A stretch of DNA of 64,000 bases, taken from positions 62,001 through 126,000 of the forward strand of contig NZ_LXNG01000005.1 of assembly GCF_001642575.1 (NCBI RefSeq). Reading direction: 5' to 3'. This document shows positions 1 to 9,284 of this stretch, piece by piece. Both the position numbers and the translations under genes were made by a program. The DNA comes from Xanthomonas floridensis. GTDB lineage: Bacteria > Pseudomonadota > Gammaproteobacteria > Xanthomonadales > Xanthomonadaceae. Numbering within the stretch: the stretch's first letter is position 1; each line of letters starts with the position of its first letter. A model generated the notes under the pieces. The model ran no database searches. It saw only the letters and a list, made by a program, of their open reading frames with translations, and was not told where the DNA came from.

Positions 1-504
1 GAACAACGCCGCCGCGCGCATACCTTGCTGGAACGCATGCGCGCCAGCAGCCCGCTGCGCATCCGCCTGGCGCTGGGCCAGTACGTCCCGCAGCCCAATG
101 GACTGGCACTGTCGCACCGGATCGCGCGCACCACCATGCGCATCGGCAAGGCCCGCCACCCGCAGGCCGACGCGTTCTTCTACGACGATTACCGGTTGCC
201 GGTGCTGGTGGACGACCTGCGCCAGGCCTGGCAGGCCGACGAGTTGCGCAAGCCGCTGCAGGCCTTGCTGGCGCAGGAGCGCCGCGGCCAGCTGCTGGCG
301 ACCCTGGCCACCTGGTTCGACTGCGGCATGCGCATGGCACCCACCGCTCAGGCGCTGGGCATCCACCGCAACACGTTGGATTACCGCATGCAGCGCATCC
401 AGGACCTGTGCGCGGTAGACCTGGGCCGCACCGAAGACTGCATGCGGCTATACCTGGCGCTGCAGATGCGCGATGAGCCGCGCACACCTGGCACACCGGC
501 GTGA
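1..504 (+). CDS. CdaR/PucR-type transcriptional regulator, C-terminal part (5' end outside window)
   Basis: The reading frame is already open at base 1, so this is the last ~167 residues of a longer protein. The C-terminus (AQALGIHRNTLDYRMQRI) is the helix-turn-helix of the PucR/CdaR family, which binds DNA in regulators of sugar-diacid (glycerate, glucarate) use; the residues before it resemble the GGDEF-like middle domain of these regulators. Family members normally carry an N-terminal sensing domain, which would lie upstream. The internal ATG at 25 is unlikely to be the true start. Regulated genes cannot be told from what is visible. Confident for the HTH family, less so for the ligand. 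Confidence 0.75.
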   Translation, partial: EQRRRAHTLLERMRASSPLRIRLALGQYVPQPNGLALSHRIARTTMRIGKARHPQADAFFYDDYRLPVLVDDLRQAWQADELRKPLQALLAQERRGQLLATLATWFDCGMRMAPTAQALGIHRNTLDYRMQRIQDLCAVDLGRTEDCMRLYLALQMRDEPRTPGTPA

Positions 505-604
505 GCACGGCCGCCCACCGCGCGTGGCGGCGTACGGCCGCCGGGCCATGCAAGCTGCGCGGTGGCGCACGCAATGCACCGGCGGCGTCCCCGGCCGGCT
601 CGGC

Positions 605-616
605 TAGACTGCGCCG
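605..616 (+). promoter_or_regulatory. candidate -10 region for a leaderless or very short leader transcript
   Basis: The string GGCTAGACT (603-611) puts a -10-like hexamer TAGACT at 605-610, six bases before an ATG at 617. The same arrangement (GGCTACACT, six bases, ATG) precedes rmuC at 13128, which suggests a shared promoter architecture with transcription starting at or near the ATG. No clear -35 was seen. Inference from spacing only. Confidence 0.35.
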
Positions 617-642
617 ATGACTTTCGCCGAGCGATCCTTCCG

Positions 643-2391
643 TTGAATCCGCGCGACGCCGTACCGTCCATCCCGCCTGGCGAAGCCGAGCGCCTGGCCC
701 GCCTGGCGTTGTTGCAGGTACTCGATACGGCGGCCGAACCGTTCTTCGATGCGCTGGCCGCCACCGCGCAGGCCATTGCCGGCACGCCGATCGCACTGGT
801 GTCGCTGGTGGACGAACAACGGCAGTGGTGGAAGGCCAATATCGGCTTGCCGGGCGCGTCAGAAACCCCGCGCGAGCTGGCGTTCTGCGCCCATGCCATC
901 CAGGGCGATGCGGTGATGGAGGTGCCCGATGCACCGGCCGACCCACGCTTCAGTCACAACGCCCTGGTCACCGATGCGCCCGGCATTCGCTATTACGCCG
1001 GCGCTCCGATCGTGCTGTCCGATGGTCTGCGCATGGGAACGGTGTGCGTGATCGACAAGCGCCCACGGCAGTTGCAGCCGGCCCAGCTGGAGGCCCTGCA
1101 GCACCTGGCCAGGGTGGCTGCCGAAGGGCTGGAGCAGCGCCGCGAGATGCTCGAGCGCGCCGACACCAATGCCCGGCTCCAGCAACGGCTGCGCGAGAGC
1201 GAGGCGTTCCTGGAACGCACCGGGCGGGTGGCCGGCGTGGGCGGCTGGGAAGTGGATGTCGGCACCGGCACGCTGATCTGGTCGGACGAGACCTGCCGGA
1301 TGCACGACCTGCCACCGGGCTACCAGCCCACCCTTGGCGAAGCCATTGCCTTCTATCCGCTGGAAGCGCGCGCGGTGGTCACCGAGGCGGTGGACACCTG
1401 CGTCAACGAGGGCATTCCCTGGGACCTGGAGCTGCCGCTGATCAGCAGCACCGGCCGCCACCTGTGGGTGCACAGCACCGGCGCGGTGGAACATGTGGAT
1501 GGCCGCATGCGCCTGATCGGTGCGATTCAGGACGTCACCGACCGCCACCGTGCGGTGGATGCGCTGGCCGCCAGCGAACGCAAGTTCCGCAAGATGTTCC
1601 AGTACAGCCTGGGCCTGATCTGCACCCACGACATGGATGGCCAGCTGGTCAGCGTGAACCCGGCGGCAGCACGCTCGCTGGGCCGCAGCGTGGAGGAGAT
1701 GGAGGGCCGCTCGCTGTTCGAGCTGATCCGCCCGGAGCGGCATGGCGGCCTGCGCGGCTATCTCTCGCGCATGGTGCTCGATGGCCAGGATTCGGGGGTG
1801 ATCGAGCTGGTGGCCCGCGATGGCAGCCTGCGCCACTGGAAATACCACAACGTGCTCGACGTGGAGGCCGACGCCACCATGGTGCTGGCGCATGCCCAGG
1901 ACATCACCAACCAGTACCAGCAGGAAAAACAGCTGCTGGAATGGTCGTTCACCGACCCGCTGACCAATTGCTTCAACCGCCGCTTCCTGAACGACCTGGA
2001 CAAGCGCGACGCCAACGTGCGCTGGGGCTGCGTGGTGGTGGATCTGGACAAGTTCAAACTGGTCAACGACACCTATGGCCACCAGCGCGGTGATGAGGTG
2101 CTGGTGCAGATGGCCTGGTTCCTCAACGACCCACTGCGTCGCCAGGACCACCTGGTGCGGCTGGGCGGCGACGAATTCCTGGTGCTGCTGCACGAGGCCA
2201 GCGAGCCGCAGCTGGAGGCGCTGGTGGGCACCTACCTCGCGGCCAGCGATGAGGCGCCGATCCTGTTCACCCTGGGCACCGCCTTGCGCCAGCCGGGCGA
2301 AGCACTGACCGCGGTGGTCGACCGGGCCGACCATTCGCTCTACGCGACCCGGCGCGCGCGGCGCGGCACAGGTGTCAACGACCAGCGCTAG
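643..2391 (+). CDS. GAF-PAS-PAS-GGDEF diguanylate cyclase
   Basis: Predicted cytosolic c-di-GMP synthase of 582 aa if started at TTG 643; an upstream in-frame ATG at 562 gives 609 aa but its extra residues look non-coding. Order: GAF domain (~15-160), PAS with its WEVDVGTGTL/LIGAIQDVTDRH signature (~190-305), second PAS (~315-425), then GGDEF (~435-575). The catalytic motif GGDEF is intact at residues 508-512 with the metal-site Asp in DLDKF (467). An RxxD inhibitory I-site (RRQD, 499-502) lies the canonical five residues upstream, so product inhibition is likely. No transmembrane segment is seen; sensing is presumably intracellular. There is no clear ribosome site for TTG 643; a nine-codon frame from ATG 617 ends in a TGA overlapping that TTG. 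Confidence 0.9.
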   Translation: MNPRDAVPSIPPGEAERLARLALLQVLDTAAEPFFDALAATAQAIAGTPIALVSLVDEQRQWWKANIGLPGASETPRELAFCAHAIQGDAVMEVPDAPADPRFSHNALVTDAPGIRYYAGAPIVLSDGLRMGTVCVIDKRPRQLQPAQLEALQHLARVAAEGLEQRREMLERADTNARLQQRLRESEAFLERTGRVAGVGGWEVDVGTGTLIWSDETCRMHDLPPGYQPTLGEAIAFYPLEARAVVTEAVDTCVNEGIPWDLELPLISSTGRHLWVHSTGAVEHVDGRMRLIGAIQDVTDRHRAVDALAASERKFRKMFQYSLGLICTHDMDGQLVSVNPAAARSLGRSVEEMEGRSLFELIRPERHGGLRGYLSRMVLDGQDSGVIELVARDGSLRHWKYHNVLDVEADATMVLAHAQDITNQYQQEKQLLEWSFTDPLTNCFNRRFLNDLDKRDANVRWGCVVVDLDKFKLVNDTYGHQRGDEVLVQMAWFLNDPLRRQDHLVRLGGDEFLVLLHEASEPQLEALVGTYLAASDEAPILFTLGTALRQPGEALTAVVDRADHSLYATRRARRGTGVNDQR

Positions 2392-2528
2392 CGTTGGTCG
2401 ATTCCTACTCCAATCCGGCGCGGGCCTGGCGTCATCCGGCCACACATCTGCTGTGACCCTGTCCACGGAACGTGCGCCTGAATGCGCTGTCGCCTAACAT
2501 GTAACCGTTTACAACTACATGGATTGGA

Positions 2529-2918
2529 ATGGACACCTTCGACCGCACCCAACTCAGCCCCAATTGGCAGTTTCGTTTCGCCTTCTTCGATCGCCACGGC
2601 GGCCCAAAGGATCCGGCCTACAAGGAAGCGCTGAAGACCCTGCCGTTCGGCGAGAAGCTCGAGGTGGGCATGAACTTCTACGCGCTGTTCTTCGGCTTCA
2701 TCTACTTCTTCATCCTGGGCCTGTGGCGCAAGGCATTGGGCCTGATCGGCATCGGCCTGGTGGTTGGCATCATTGCCTCGTTCCTGCCGGGATCGTTCGG
2801 CAACGCGCTGAGTATTCCGCTGGCCTTGCTGGCCGGGATGAGCGCCAACTACGCCTATTACCTGGACAAGGTAAAGGGCAGCACCAGCTTCAATCCGTTC
2901 GAAGGCATGCGCTGGTAA
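2529..2918 (+). CDS. DUF2628-type small membrane protein
   Basis: A 129-residue protein whose soluble N-terminus (~50 aa) is followed by two or three hydrophobic stretches (FYALFFGFIYFFILGLW, then LGLIGIGLVVGIIASFLP and a weaker third). This layout, with a conserved tryptophan-rich start and a membrane half, matches the DUF2628 family, whose function is unknown. ATG 2529 follows an ATGGATTGGA stretch; another ATG at 2519 is in a different frame. A strong intrinsic terminator lies about 50 bases after the stop, so it is probably a single-gene transcript. Confidence 0.7.
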   Translation: MDTFDRTQLSPNWQFRFAFFDRHGGPKDPAYKEALKTLPFGEKLEVGMNFYALFFGFIYFFILGLWRKALGLIGIGLVVGIIASFLPGSFGNALSIPLALLAGMSANYAYYLDKVKGSTSFNPFEGMRW

Positions 2919-2966
2919 GTCACGGCCGCCAGGCGGCGGACCCTCCCACCGCCGCCCTGCAGCCAG

Positions 2967-2993
2967 GCCCGGTCCGACGACCGGGCTTTTTTA
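2967..2993 (+). terminator. intrinsic terminator after the DUF2628 gene
   Basis: Seven-base stem GCCCGGT/ACCGGGC (2967-2973 and 2980-2986) with a six-base loop, followed directly by a run of seven T. Confidence 0.9.
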
Positions 2994-3506
2994 TGGGCGG
3001 CCGATGGACGGGCCGTGCCCGCCATTCCCTTCCACCGGCCTCAGCCCCTGCCGTGCGCGCGTGTCAGAAGACATCCCTGCGGCGGCGGCTGGCACCGCTC
3101 GCCGCGACTCGACCTGCGCACGCAGCATCAGCTAACTCCCTGCAGCGCCTCCGGGGGGGATCCACCGCGCCCGTCTGGCAGCAGTTGTCCCCGGCTGCCC
3201 GCAGCGAGGATCCGCCATGCATACAAGCCAGCTCATCCGTTAGTGCAGCTGACAACCGGCCTGGCTCCACAAGAATGAACCGCTCAAGGCATTGATCCAG
3301 CTGAATTTTCAATCCAAAAACATGCTTGAGACCGCCTGGATTGTTGCGACGCGGCGTGGAGCCCCGGGCGCCGATTGCTTAATCTTTGCCAACAGATGAC
3401 ATGGATCGCGTGGAGTTTAGATCGATCCAAATCCAGCCAATCTCCCGCAAGTGTTTGAAAAGACGTTGTCTTTCCGTCGCACCACCGCCCTCGACGAGAC
3501 GCTTGA
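2994..3506. other. intergenic region upstream of the TonB-dependent receptor
   Basis: About 510 bases with several short open frames but no frame showing recognisable protein features. The last ~130 bases turn more AT-rich and presumably hold the receptor promoter; no convincing -35/-10 pair or operator could be picked out. Confidence 0.5.
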
Positions 3507-6437
3507 ATGACCGCCTTCCGCCGTTGCCGTCCCAGCCTGTTGTCGCAGGCGCTAGTGCTCGCATCACTGTCGCCGTTGCCCGGCCTGGCCCAGCAGGCCG
3601 ATCCGCAACAACTCGACGCCGTCACCGTCACCGGCTCGCGGATCAAGCGCGTGCAGGCCGAAGGCCCGGCACCGGTGCAGGTCATCGGCGCCGACGAGAT
3701 CCGCGCGCAGGGCTTCACCACCGTCTACGACATGCTCGGCACCCTCAACCAAGCCATCGGCACGGTGGAGGCGGATGTCAGCTGGGGCTCGCACACCCCC
3801 AACGCCAGCCCGCTCAACCTGCGCAACCTCGGCCCCAACCGCAGCCTGCTGCTGGTCAACGGCCGACGCGTGGCCGACTACCCGCTGCCGTACAACGGCC
3901 AGAGCAACGTCTCCAACTACAGCAACATCCCGGCTGCCGCGGTGGACCGGGTGGAAGTGCTCACCGGTGGCGCCTCGGCCATCTACGGCTCGGACGCGAT
4001 TGCCGGGGTGGTCAACGTGATCCTCAAGCAGGACTACAGCGGCGACCAGTTCCGCATGCGCGGCGGCACCTCTACCGAGGGCGGCCGCGATACCGCCGAC
4101 GTGTCCTGGGCCGGTGGACGTACCGGCGACAATTGGAGCGTGACCTACGCGCTGCAGTACATCAGCCGCGACCCGTTGTTCGGCCGCGACCGCCCGCAGA
4201 TGGACGACGCCAGCGACGCGCCCTACAGCGCCTGGACCACCGAGCAGCGCCGGGTCGGCTTTCGTCCCAGCAGCGGCATCGCGCTGATCGACAACGCCAG
4301 CGGCACCCGCCAGGCCCCGCCGCCGGGCGCCTGCGACCAGTTCGGCGGCGAGTACTACCTGGCCGACCGGCTGCTCTACAACCGCAATACCGGCGTCACC
4401 ACCAACACCGGCCAGCTGTGCGGTCTGAGCGCGGACTACGGCCAATGGCTGCTGCGCAGCGGCAGCAAGGATCTGTCCGGATATCTGTACGGCACCTGGG
4501 AGTTCGGTAACGGCGTGCAGGCCTGGACCAACCTGGCGGTGTTCGACTCCCAAGCGCAGTGGGGCACCTCGCCACCGGCGGTGCAGCTGCCGGCCGGGCT
4601 GGAGTTTCCGGCGTTCTACGACGTGACCAGCGGCCAGCAGCTGATTGGCGTGCGCCAGTTCACCGCCGCCGAAGTCGGCAGCCAGGCCGGGTTGCGCAAC
4701 CGCAACCGCGAGCGCTCCTGGGATATCAGCGCCGGTTTCCGCGGCACCCTGGCCGATGACCGCTTCGACTGGGAGGCCTCGCTGGGGCGCTCGTACTACC
4801 GCGTGCAGGAGCGCATCTCCACGGTGAACTGGCAACGCGCCAACGATTACTTCCTGGGCCCGCAACAGGGCACCGTGGACGGGCTGCCGGCGTATGCGCT
4901 GGACCGCGCGCGCTGGTGGGCCCCGCTCACGCCCGGCCAGTACGCGCAGATCGGTGCGCATTCGGTCAACCGCGCCGCCTCCTGGGTCAACCAGGGCGCG
5001 CTGAGTCTGAGCGGCACGCTGTTCGAAGGCTGGGCCGGCCCGATCGCATTCGCCGCAGTGGCCGAAGCCGCGCAGCAGGGCTACCGGCTCAACCCGGACC
5101 CGCGCGCCAATGTCGATTACGAGGTGCAGAACGTGGACCGCGGCGGTGGCGAGCGCACCCGCTATTCGGGCGGGCTGGAGTTCAGCGTGCCGCTGAGCAA
5201 CACCCTCATCGCCACCCTGGCCGGCCGCATTGATCGCTACGGCGACTACAAGGCCTTCAGCGACGACGCCAACCTGCTGGATATCGGCACCCAGAAAGAA
5301 TCCACCTGGAGCGCCGGCCTGCAGTGGCGGCCGGTCGACAGCCTGTTGCTGCGCGGCAGTTACGCCACCAGCTTCCGTGCCCCGGACATGCATTACCTGC
5401 TTGGCCAGCCCAGCTCGGCGCAGGTGCGCACGCTGGATCAATACCGTTGCATCGCCAGCGGCGCCTACCAGATCAACAACTGCACCGGCGACAACACGGC
5501 GGTGACCTACCCGTTTGCAATCAACCGCCGCGGCACCCCGGACCTGGAATCGGAGCTGGGCAACTCGTGGACGGTGGGCTTCGTGTGGGACGCGTTCGAG
5601 CATGTCTCCTTCACCGCCGACTACTGGCGCATCCACCTGGACGAGGAAATCCGCGACATCGACGAGACCACCATCCTGCGCGACGAAGCCGGCTGCCGCA
5701 CCGGGCTGACCATCACCCCCGGGCAGGCCTGGTCCAACCCCGGTGGCGCCGATTACTGCGCCTCGATCCTGGCGCGCGTGCAGCGCAACGCTGCAGGGGC
5801 CATTACCGCCATCGAGCGCGGCCCGATCAACCTGGCCCAGCGCGATGTCAGCGGTATCGACCTGTCGGCGCGCTACCAGCTCACCACCGGTATCGGCGAT
5901 TTCCAGCTCGGGCTCGACTACACCAACCTGCGTTCGATGCGCGAACAGACCTACCGCACCGACCCCAACCCCGAGCGACGCGACCGCGACATCCGCAGCA
6001 AGCTGCGCGGCAGCATCAACTGGCTATACGGCAACTGGAACGCCACCGTGTACGGCGACCGGGTCGGCGCGGTGCCCGGCGTACGTTCGCACTGGGGCCT
6101 GGACCGGCTGGACAACCCTGGCGGCTGCGTGCCGTTCGCCGATGGCGGCGTGCCCGACGACCGCGCCGGCTGCACCGACACCGATCCGGCCAGTCCCACC
6201 TTCGGCCAGAGCACGCGCAAGTACTACGGCCGCGTGGGCCCGGCCATCACCTGGAATGTCAATGTCGGCTACCGCATTACCCCGGCGATGAAGCTCAACC
6301 TCTACGTCAACAACGTCTTCAACAGCACCGGCTACAACCACAAGGATCCCTACAAGCTGGATTACGAGTTCTACAACAGCCGCCTGTTCAGCCCGATCGG
6401 GCGCGAGATCGCGGCAGAATACGTGTTCGATTTTTAG
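3507..6437 (+). CDS. TonB-dependent outer-membrane receptor
   Basis: 976-residue energy-dependent outer-membrane transporter. An N-terminal signal peptide (about 28 aa, ending near GLAQQ) is followed by a TonB-box-like segment (LDAVTVTGSRIK), the plug domain (to ~residue 160, with LLLVNGRRV, VDRVEVLTGGASAIYGSDAI and AGVVNVILK), and a long beta-barrel ending in EYVFDF; the terminal phenylalanine is typical of BAM substrates. There is no STN domain, so it is a transporter rather than a FecA-type transducer. ATG 3507 is the first start giving a proper signal peptide. The gene precedes a secreted GH92 mannosidase by ~370 bases in the same direction, which suggests oligosaccharide uptake, as in the TonB-dependent carbohydrate-use loci of Xanthomonas. 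Substrate not determinable. Confidence 0.93.
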   Translation: MTAFRRCRPSLLSQALVLASLSPLPGLAQQADPQQLDAVTVTGSRIKRVQAEGPAPVQVIGADEIRAQGFTTVYDMLGTLNQAIGTVEADVSWGSHTPNASPLNLRNLGPNRSLLLVNGRRVADYPLPYNGQSNVSNYSNIPAAAVDRVEVLTGGASAIYGSDAIAGVVNVILKQDYSGDQFRMRGGTSTEGGRDTADVSWAGGRTGDNWSVTYALQYISRDPLFGRDRPQMDDASDAPYSAWTTEQRRVGFRPSSGIALIDNASGTRQAPPPGACDQFGGEYYLADRLLYNRNTGVTTNTGQLCGLSADYGQWLLRSGSKDLSGYLYGTWEFGNGVQAWTNLAVFDSQAQWGTSPPAVQLPAGLEFPAFYDVTSGQQLIGVRQFTAAEVGSQAGLRNRNRERSWDISAGFRGTLADDRFDWEASLGRSYYRVQERISTVNWQRANDYFLGPQQGTVDGLPAYALDRARWWAPLTPGQYAQIGAHSVNRAASWVNQGALSLSGTLFEGWAGPIAFAAVAEAAQQGYRLNPDPRANVDYEVQNVDRGGGERTRYSGGLEFSVPLSNTLIATLAGRIDRYGDYKAFSDDANLLDIGTQKESTWSAGLQWRPVDSLLLRGSYATSFRAPDMHYLLGQPSSAQVRTLDQYRCIASGAYQINNCTGDNTAVTYPFAINRRGTPDLESELGNSWTVGFVWDAFEHVSFTADYWRIHLDEEIRDIDETTILRDEAGCRTGLTITPGQAWSNPGGADYCASILARVQRNAAGAITAIERGPINLAQRDVSGIDLSARYQLTTGIGDFQLGLDYTNLRSMREQTYRTDPNPERRDRDIRSKLRGSINWLYGNWNATVYGDRVGAVPGVRSHWGLDRLDNPGGCVPFADGGVPDDRAGCTDTDPASPTFGQSTRKYYGRVGPAITWNVNVGYRITPAMKLNLYVNNVFNSTGYNHKDPYKLDYEFYNSRLFSPIGREIAAEYVFDF

Positions 6438-6806
6438 AGCGCGGCCAATCAAACCTCGCGCGCGATGCCAGGCCGCTACCGATGGCGCCTGAAACCGCGC
6501 CGTCCACACGGTAGCTACCGCGCCGTGTACCGGCGGCGCGCGCAATCGTTTGATTGGCTGCGCGAAGACGCCCAACCCCACGCTGCGGCGCATCGCAGCG
6601 ATGGCTGCGCGCGGTGCGCCCGCCGTGGATGTACACGCGCTTGCCTGCCGATGCGAAGCGGCACTCGCCATCAGCTGACGGTGAGGGCGGTTGTGGGGTT
6701 GGTCGTTGTTCGCGCACGCTTGTCGTGCTGGTCGCCGCGCCCTGCAGCGGCCGGCATGCGTCATTCCACCTGCGACCTCGGTCGCTCTCTCCCCGAGGTG
6801 TCCTGC
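6438..6806. other. intergenic region between receptor and mannosidase genes, with inverted repeat
   Basis: No gene is supported in these ~370 bases. It contains a perfect 10-base inverted repeat, CCAATCAAAC (6445-6454) and GTTTGATTGG (6548-6557), each with a CG-alternating run on the inner side. The right half is open in frame with the mannosidase but reads as low-quality Arg/Ala/Pro sequence. Confidence 0.5.
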
Positions 6807-9284
6807 ATGCTCCCTGTTGTTGCCTCTCATCGCGCTTGGTCACGTCTTTCATCAACGCCGCTGTGGCGCCGCGCCGCCGCCAGCCTGTGCCTGCTAGGTG
6901 TCACGCTTGCTGGCCCGTTGGCTGCGCAGGACCCGGCGCAGGTCAACACCTTCATCGGCAGCAAGGACGACGGCAATACCTTTCCCGGTGCCTCGGCCCC
7001 ATTCGGCCTGATCCAGGTCAGCCCGATTGGCGCGCACTACGCCGGCTGGCGCTATGACGACCCCAGCATCCGCGGCTTCGGGCATTCGTTTTTGTCCGGG
7101 GCCGGCTGCTGGGAACAGGGCGGCCAGGTGTCGATCCTGCCGGTGACCGGCCGCATCGGCCCGGGCGGCGATTTCGACACCGGCGACGCCAAGGCCTTCG
7201 ACCAGAAACGCTACGCCGCGCGTTACACCCACGAGGGCGAAGTGGGCCAGGCCGGCTACTACAAGGTGCGGCTCACCGACTACGGCGGCATCGACGCCGA
7301 AGCCAGCGCGCTCACCCGCGCCGCGGCCGAGCGCTATACCTTCGCGCCCGGCGCCGACACCGGCCATGTACTGGTCAACGTGGCCCAGGCCAACGACCGC
7401 CACGTGGTGATCGGCAGCCAGGTGCAGCTGATCGGCGACCGCGTAGTCGAAGGCAAGCTGGTCACGCAGAGTTTCTGTGGCGGCCACGAATACACCACCT
7501 GGTTCCGGCTGGAGTTCGACCGCCCGTTTACGGCGCACGGCATCTGGGGCGAAGACGGCGGCGTACCCGGTGCGCGCCACGGCATGGGCGGCGAACTCAA
7601 GCCCAACGGCGCCTGGCTCAGCTTCCCGTTGGGCACCGGCAAGGACGCGCGCGCGGTGACCGTGGTCAGCGCCATTTCGCATGTGGATGCCGAAGGCGCC
7701 CGCACCAATCTGCGTGCCGATGGCATGCAGGGCGGCAAACTGCTGAGCCTGGAGCAGATGCGCCGGCGCGCGCAGCAGGTCTGGCGCACCGAACTGGCCA
7801 GCCTGCAGCTGGACGGCGGCGCCAAGGACGACCGCACAGTTGCCTACACCGCGCTGTACCACACCTTGTTGCAACCGCTCACTGGCAGCGATGCCGATGG
7901 CCGCTACCGCGGTTACGACGATGCGATCCACCGCGCCGAGGGCTGGACCTACTACGAGTATTTTTCGTTGTGGGATACCTATCGCTCGCAGAACCAGCTG
8001 CTGGCGCTGCTGCGCCCGCAGCGCGCGCGCGACATCGGCCGTTCGCTGCTGGCCATCCATCAGCAGGGCGGCTGGCTGCCGCGCTGGGGCTATGCCAACT
8101 ACGACACCAACATCATGACCGGCGATCCGGTGACGCCCTTCATGGTCGACCTGTGGCGCTTCGGCGCACTGCAGGGCAACGAGGCCGAGGCCTACGCGGC
8201 GCTACGCCAGAACGCCTTCGGCCAACCGCCGATCAATTCGCGCCATTCCGGGCGCTCGGGCAACGCCAGTTATCTCGCCAATGGCTTCGTGCAATACGAC
8301 CGCGCGTTTCCGTCCAAGGGCATGGACGTGGACCCGCACCACGGCGGCTCGGCCACGCTGGAATACGCGCTGGCCGATTGCGCGCTGGCGCAGATGGCCA
8401 ACGCCCTGGGCCATGCCGACGACAGCACGCAGCTGCGCGCGCGTGGCGGCAACTGGCATCACGTCTGGGACGCGGACGTGCGCGATGCGGATACCGGCTT
8501 TGCCGGGTTCCCGCGTCCGCGTCTGGAAGATGGCAGCTGGTACGCGCCGTCCAACGACCAGTACAGCCCACGCTCGCAGCACGGCTTCCATGAAGGCACC
8601 GCCTGGCAATACCAGTGGCTGGTGCAGCAGGACATCCCCGGCATGCTGCAGGCCATGCATGGCAGCGAACAGGCGGGCAAACGCCTGGACACCTTCTTCG
8701 CCTACGACGACCTGCTCAAGGACCCGCTCAATGGCGCACGCACGCACTGGGTGGTTGGCCCGTACAGCTATTACAACCAGTACCGCTACAACCCCAACAA
8801 CGAACCGGACCTGCACGCGCCGTGGATGTATACGCTGATCGGCCAGCCGTGGAAGACCGCCACCGTGGTGCGCGCCGCGCAGCAGTTGTTCACCAACGCG
8901 CCCAACGGCGTCACCGGCAACGACGACCTCGGCACGATGTCGGCCTGGTACTTGTTCAGCGCCCTGGGTCTGTATCCGGCGGTGCCGGGTAGCGGCGAGT
9001 TCCTGTTGCACACGCCGCGCTTCAAGCGCGCCACGCTGGAGTTGGGCAACGGCAAACGCCTGCGCATCGACGCCCCTGGCGCCGACGGACGCGCGCTGCA
9101 ATACGTGCAAGGCGTGCGCTTGAACGGCACCCCGCAGAGCAAGGTCTTCCTGGATTGGGCGCAATTGCAGCAAGGCGGCACGTTGTCGTTTGCGCTCACC
9201 AAGCAGGCACCCACGCAGGGCTGGGGCACGCAGGCGGACGCACTCCCAACCTCGTTCTGCGCCACGCCTGCAACCGCGCGTTGA
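6807..9284 (+). CDS. GH92 family alpha-1,2-mannosidase, secreted
   Basis: 825-residue glycoside hydrolase expected to trim alpha-linked mannose from glycans. ATG 6807 is preferred because a GAGGTG ribosome site lies six bases upstream and it yields a signal peptide (cleavage near LAAQDPAQ). Family features: the start VNTFIGSKDDGNTFPGASAPFG, the GWRYDD and GFGHSFLSGAGC segments, an FHEGTAWQYQWLV motif and the active-site region GNDDLGTMSAWYLFSALG near the C-terminus. Export is to the periplasm or beyond. With the upstream TonB-dependent receptor it forms a plausible unit for N-glycan or mannoside use. Linkage specificity cannot be proved from sequence. Confidence 0.93.
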   Translation: MLPVVASHRAWSRLSSTPLWRRAAASLCLLGVTLAGPLAAQDPAQVNTFIGSKDDGNTFPGASAPFGLIQVSPIGAHYAGWRYDDPSIRGFGHSFLSGAGCWEQGGQVSILPVTGRIGPGGDFDTGDAKAFDQKRYAARYTHEGEVGQAGYYKVRLTDYGGIDAEASALTRAAAERYTFAPGADTGHVLVNVAQANDRHVVIGSQVQLIGDRVVEGKLVTQSFCGGHEYTTWFRLEFDRPFTAHGIWGEDGGVPGARHGMGGELKPNGAWLSFPLGTGKDARAVTVVSAISHVDAEGARTNLRADGMQGGKLLSLEQMRRRAQQVWRTELASLQLDGGAKDDRTVAYTALYHTLLQPLTGSDADGRYRGYDDAIHRAEGWTYYEYFSLWDTYRSQNQLLALLRPQRARDIGRSLLAIHQQGGWLPRWGYANYDTNIMTGDPVTPFMVDLWRFGALQGNEAEAYAALRQNAFGQPPINSRHSGRSGNASYLANGFVQYDRAFPSKGMDVDPHHGGSATLEYALADCALAQMANALGHADDSTQLRARGGNWHHVWDADVRDADTGFAGFPRPRLEDGSWYAPSNDQYSPRSQHGFHEGTAWQYQWLVQQDIPGMLQAMHGSEQAGKRLDTFFAYDDLLKDPLNGARTHWVVGPYSYYNQYRYNPNNEPDLHAPWMYTLIGQPWKTATVVRAAQQLFTNAPNGVTGNDDLGTMSAWYLFSALGLYPAVPGSGEFLLHTPRFKRATLELGNGKRLRIDAPGADGRALQYVQGVRLNGTPQSKVFLDWAQLQQGGTLSFALTKQAPTQGWGTQADALPTSFCATPATAR

